In this document: positions 6,760 to 8,725 of the stretch, in pieces | Layout: every line of letters starts with the position of its first letter | How positions within the stretch are numbered: the first letter of the stretch is position 1 | Source: Sulfurovum sp. | GTDB taxonomy: Bacteria; Campylobacterota; Campylobacteria; Campylobacterales; Sulfurovaceae | Direction: 5' to 3' | Length of the DNA: 8,725 nucleotides | Assembly: GCA_027066595.1 (NCBI GenBank) | Contig: JAMONG010000196.1 | Coordinates: 1 to 8,725 of the forward strand | The notes under the pieces: model-generated | What the model was told of the DNA's origin: nothing | Seen by the model: the letters and a program-made list of their open reading frames with translations, nothing else | Databases searched by the model: none | Position numbers and translations under genes: made by a program

Positions 6760-6765
6760 TCCTTT
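6760..6765 (-). promoter_or_regulatory. Ribosome-binding site of the response regulator
   Basis: On the minus strand AAAGGA precedes the ATC codon at 6753 by six bases and the ATT codon at 6750 by nine. No comparable site lies at a suitable distance from the TTG at 6717. It therefore supports initiation at a non-standard codon. Confidence 0.6.
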
Positions 6766-6783
6766 ATGTCCAAATTATCGTCT

Positions 6784-6811
6784 ATTATGTTTAACAAGAG
6801 GTTAACCTCAA
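6784..6811 (-). promoter_or_regulatory. Candidate promoter of the two-component operon
   Basis: On the minus strand TTGAGG (6811-6806) and CATAAT (6789-6784) are separated by 16 bases, matching sigma-70 boxes at four and five of six positions. A second possible -10, GATAAT at 6779-6774, lacks a good -35. Both are upstream of the response regulator's AAAGGA, so the regulator and kinase may be transcribed separately from ruvB and the transporter gene. Confidence 0.4.
6789..6809 (-). promoter_or_regulatory. Palindrome and 11-base-spaced GTTAA repeat, possible response-regulator box
   Basis: GAGGTTAACCTC (6798-6809) is a perfect 12-base palindrome. On the minus strand GTTAA occurs at 6806-6802 and again at 6795-6791, with starts 11 bases apart. 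Direct half-sites about 11 bases apart (one helical turn) are typical of OmpR/PhoB-family binding sites. The repeat lies between the proposed -35 and -10, which would suit negative autoregulation, or upstream of the alternative GATAAT, which would suit activation. It is inferred only. Confidence 0.35.
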
Positions 6812-6815
6812 CATT

Positions 6816-7820
6816 TTACGCTATCTCGCTGTAGTCTAAATAGACCTTTGTAATCGCTATGAGAAATGACGTAATCGCAGGACCAACAATCATCCCCCAA
6901 AAACCATAGGTACTCATACCTGCTAAAATAGAAAAGAAAATAACGATAGAGTTAATCTTAATTGTACTCTTTAAAAAGTCTTCTTTAATGACCTTAATAA
7001 TCATCGGCTTAATAAAGGTATCGGCAATGATAGATATCATCACCACAGAATAACTTGCTATGACGATGGCGGTATGTGCATCTACTTTCGTCCAGACATA
7101 CAAAGATACAGGTGCCCAAACGATAATACCCCCAATCACAGGGATAAGCGATGCAAAACCATAGATAACACCAAAAAGTAAGCCATTAAAACCAAAAGCA
7201 GACATGATAACACCAAAAAGAAACCCCTCAAAAATGGCAGTTACAATGATGGAGTAGAACACCACTTCCATCGTAGCTGAAACCTCTTGCATCATACGTG
7301 CTCCTTTGGCTGGAGAGACAGGTAATAGTGCTAAGATTATGTCAAAAAATCGGCTTCCATAATAGTTGATAAAAAAGTAAAAAATGACCACAAAAAACAT
7401 ATTTTTCATAAATCCAAGCCCTGCACCACCTGCTAAAGTCAAGTATGTAGTAGACTCTTCTATGTAAAATGCTATTTGTGTATCGTTAAGATATTTGAGA
7501 CCTAAATCTTTTAAAAATGGAATATCATTTACTTGTGACTGCACAAATTGAATGGTTTCTTGTATACCTGCACTGTCAATTTGAGAAATGTACCCCACAC
7601 CAATCGTTGCCAAATAGAGAATGGGAGCAAACAGAAGTAGTGTCATGAGTGTTGTCGATATTGCGGCAGAAATATGTGCAGAATTTGTATAGTCTACTAA
7701 ACGTTTAGTAAGGTTAAATGTTGCCATCGTTAAAAGCATCGCCACCACAAGTGAAAGTAAAAAAGGTTTATAAACAGAATACGCACCTATAATACCTAGC
7801 ACAAACAGTGCGGTAATCAT
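6816..7820 (-). CDS. AI-2E/PerM-family membrane transporter-like protein
   Basis: This 334-residue polytopic membrane protein belongs to the AI-2E (PerM/YdiK/TqsA) family. Hydrophobic segments lie near residues 2-34, 54-76, 138-153, 190-212, 214-240, 250-268 and 290-325, with a long extracytoplasmic region at about 80-130. Family-like stretches are ASLIPVIGGIIVWAPVSLY (223-241), the KP pair (271-272) and YGFWGMIVGP (305-314). Members export diverse substrates or act as sodium/proton antiporters, so the substrate is not predicted. Length and the ruvB neighbour match AmaA-type proteins of Campylobacter as I recall them. I prefer the ATG at 7820, ten bases after the ruvB stop with AAGAG seven bases upstream. 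ATGs at 7847 and 7877 are also in frame and would overlap ruvB. Confidence 0.87.
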   Translation of the reverse strand: MITALFVLGIIGAYSVYKPFLLSLVVAMLLTMATFNLTKRLVDYTNSAHISAAISTTLMTLLLFAPILYLATIGVGYISQIDSAGIQETIQFVQSQVNDIPFLKDLGLKYLNDTQIAFYIEESTTYLTLAGGAGLGFMKNMFFVVIFYFFINYYGSRFFDIILALLPVSPAKGARMMQEVSATMEVVFYSIIVTAIFEGFLFGVIMSAFGFNGLLFGVIYGFASLIPVIGGIIVWAPVSLYVWTKVDAHTAIVIASYSVVMISIIADTFIKPMIIKVIKEDFLKSTIKINSIVIFFSILAGMSTYGFWGMIVGPAITSFLIAITKVYLDYSEIA

Positions 7821-7830
7821 CAACGAACTC

Positions 7831-8725
7831 TTACTCAAACAACCCATCCTCAAGACCACCAAGCTTAAAATGCTCATATGACTTTTGTGTAGCGATGCGT
7901 CCTCGTGCGGTTCTTTCTATGTAGCCATTGGCTATAAGATATGGCTCTAATACATCTTCTATCGTACCCTCATCTTCACTAAGTGCAGCACCAATAGTAC
8001 TAAGTCCCATTGGTTTATTTTTAGCAGAGACGAGTAGTTCAAGCAGTTGTATATCTTGCTCATCAAAACCAAGGTTGTTTACACCTAGTTGGTCTAATGC
8101 GTATTTTGCACGCTCTAAGCTTATCTCTGTTTCATCTAAAACCTCAGCAAAATCTCGTACACGTTTAAGTAAACGCAAGGCAATACGTGGTGTTCCACGG
8201 CTGCGTTTTGCCATCTCTTGGGCTGCATCTGTTTTAGCTATTTTCTCTAATTTGTGAGAAGCTTGCATGACTATCTTGCTTAACTCTTCAGGCGTGTAAA
8301 ACTGCATACGAAAGTGCATACCAAAACGTTCACGTAAAGGGTTTGAGAGCATCCCTGCTCTTGTCGTTGCTCCTATGAGTGTAAAACGTGGTAGGTCTAT
8401 CTTAACTGTCTGTGCCGCAGGGCCAGAACCTATGATAATGTCTAGTCTAAAGTCTTCCATCGCAGGGTAGAGTATCTCTTCTATGGCTGGAGACATACGG
8501 TGGATTTCATCTATAAAAAGTATATCACCCTCTTCTATGTTTGTAAGCAGTGCTGCTAAATCTCCTGCTTTTTCTATCATAGGGGCAGCTGTGGTCTTAA
8601 TGTTTGCACCCATTTCTGTAGAGATGATATTGGCAATCGTTGTTTTACCAAGCCCTGGAGGGCCAAAAAATAAAATGTGGTCTAAGGCTTCTTCACGTTT
8701 TTTACTCGCTTCTATAAACACTTTG
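7831..8725 (-). CDS. ruvB: Holliday junction branch-migration ATPase RuvB, 5'-partial
   Basis: RuvB is the hexameric AAA+ motor that, with RuvA, drives branch migration of Holliday junctions before RuvC cleavage. The frame is open to the right edge, and about 40 N-terminal residues are missing compared with the usual length of about 335. The GTG at 8721 is an internal valine. Visible motifs include Walker A GPPGLGKT, Walker B LFIDEIHR, sensor 1 GATTRAG and the arginine finger in NPLRERFG. Sensor 2 is in RSRGTPRIALRLLKR, and the C-terminal winged helix contains MGLSTIGAALSEDEGTIEDV and the conserved YIERTARGRIAT. The stop at 7831 is ten bases before the preferred transporter start, so the two are probably cotranscribed. 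Nothing suggests inactivation. Confidence 0.97.
   Translation of the reverse strand, partial: KVFIEASKKREEALDHILFFGPPGLGKTTIANIISTEMGANIKTTAAPMIEKAGDLAALLTNIEEGDILFIDEIHRMSPAIEEILYPAMEDFRLDIIIGSGPAAQTVKIDLPRFTLIGATTRAGMLSNPLRERFGMHFRMQFYTPEELSKIVMQASHKLEKIAKTDAAQEMAKRSRGTPRIALRLLKRVRDFAEVLDETEISLERAKYALDQLGVNNLGFDEQDIQLLELLVSAKNKPMGLSTIGAALSEDEGTIEDVLEPYLIANGYIERTARGRIATQKSYEHFKLGGLEDGLFE

Noticed and set aside
1..8725. CRISPR array, tRNA, rRNA, insertion sequence, prophage or defence island
   Set aside because: No regularly spaced repeats, cloverleaf-like genes, transposase, integrase or phage structural genes were seen; the gaps are short and the genes are housekeeping or regulatory.

Overview
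The window is ordinary, gene-dense bacterial chromosome, AT-rich, with short or overlapping gene junctions. Several proteins resemble those of Campylobacterota (Epsilonproteobacteria): a two-component pair that looks like the Helicobacter pylori ArsR/ArsS (HP0166/HP0165) family, and ruvB followed directly by an AI-2E/PerM-type membrane protein, an order I recall from Campylobacter jejuni (ruvB-amaA). A free-living sulfur-oxidiser relative (Sulfurovum or Sulfurimonas type) is my best guess; this is inference from memory of protein style, not from a search.

Left part, plus strand (1-2291): a 5'-truncated polytopic membrane protein with a DUF4153/DUF4173-like C-terminal motif, a DUF2867-family protein, a 69-residue protein I cannot assign, and an exported thioredoxin with a WCGPC active site. 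Gaps are 3, 4 and 13 bases, so these four look like one transcription unit. Their joint role is unknown.

Middle, plus strand (2292-4857): argF (ornithine carbamoyltransferase, arginine biosynthesis) has a plausible promoter of its own. A 231-base gap then holds an AT-rich hairpin, a near-consensus sigma-70 promoter and a REP-like GC-rich palindrome. After it comes a two-[4Fe-4S], two-CCG-domain oxidoreductase subunit of the GlcF/GlpC type. Its 3' end overlaps the convergent histidine kinase gene by 17 bases.

Right part, minus strand, read from the right edge (8725-4841): ruvB (5' end outside the window), an AI-2E/PerM-family transporter 10 bases downstream, a 62-base gap with a palindrome and an 11-base-spaced GTTAA repeat, then an OmpR-type response regulator and its histidine kinase, which share an ATGA overlap.

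The most notable point is that the response regulator has no ATG, GTG or TTG that would include its acidic phosphorylation pocket. The conserved N-terminus is encoded in frame and preceded by AAAGGA, with ATC (or ATT) where the start codon should be. I see no CRISPR array, tRNA, rRNA, insertion sequence, phage gene or recognisable defence or secretion system, and nothing I would call a previously undescribed system.
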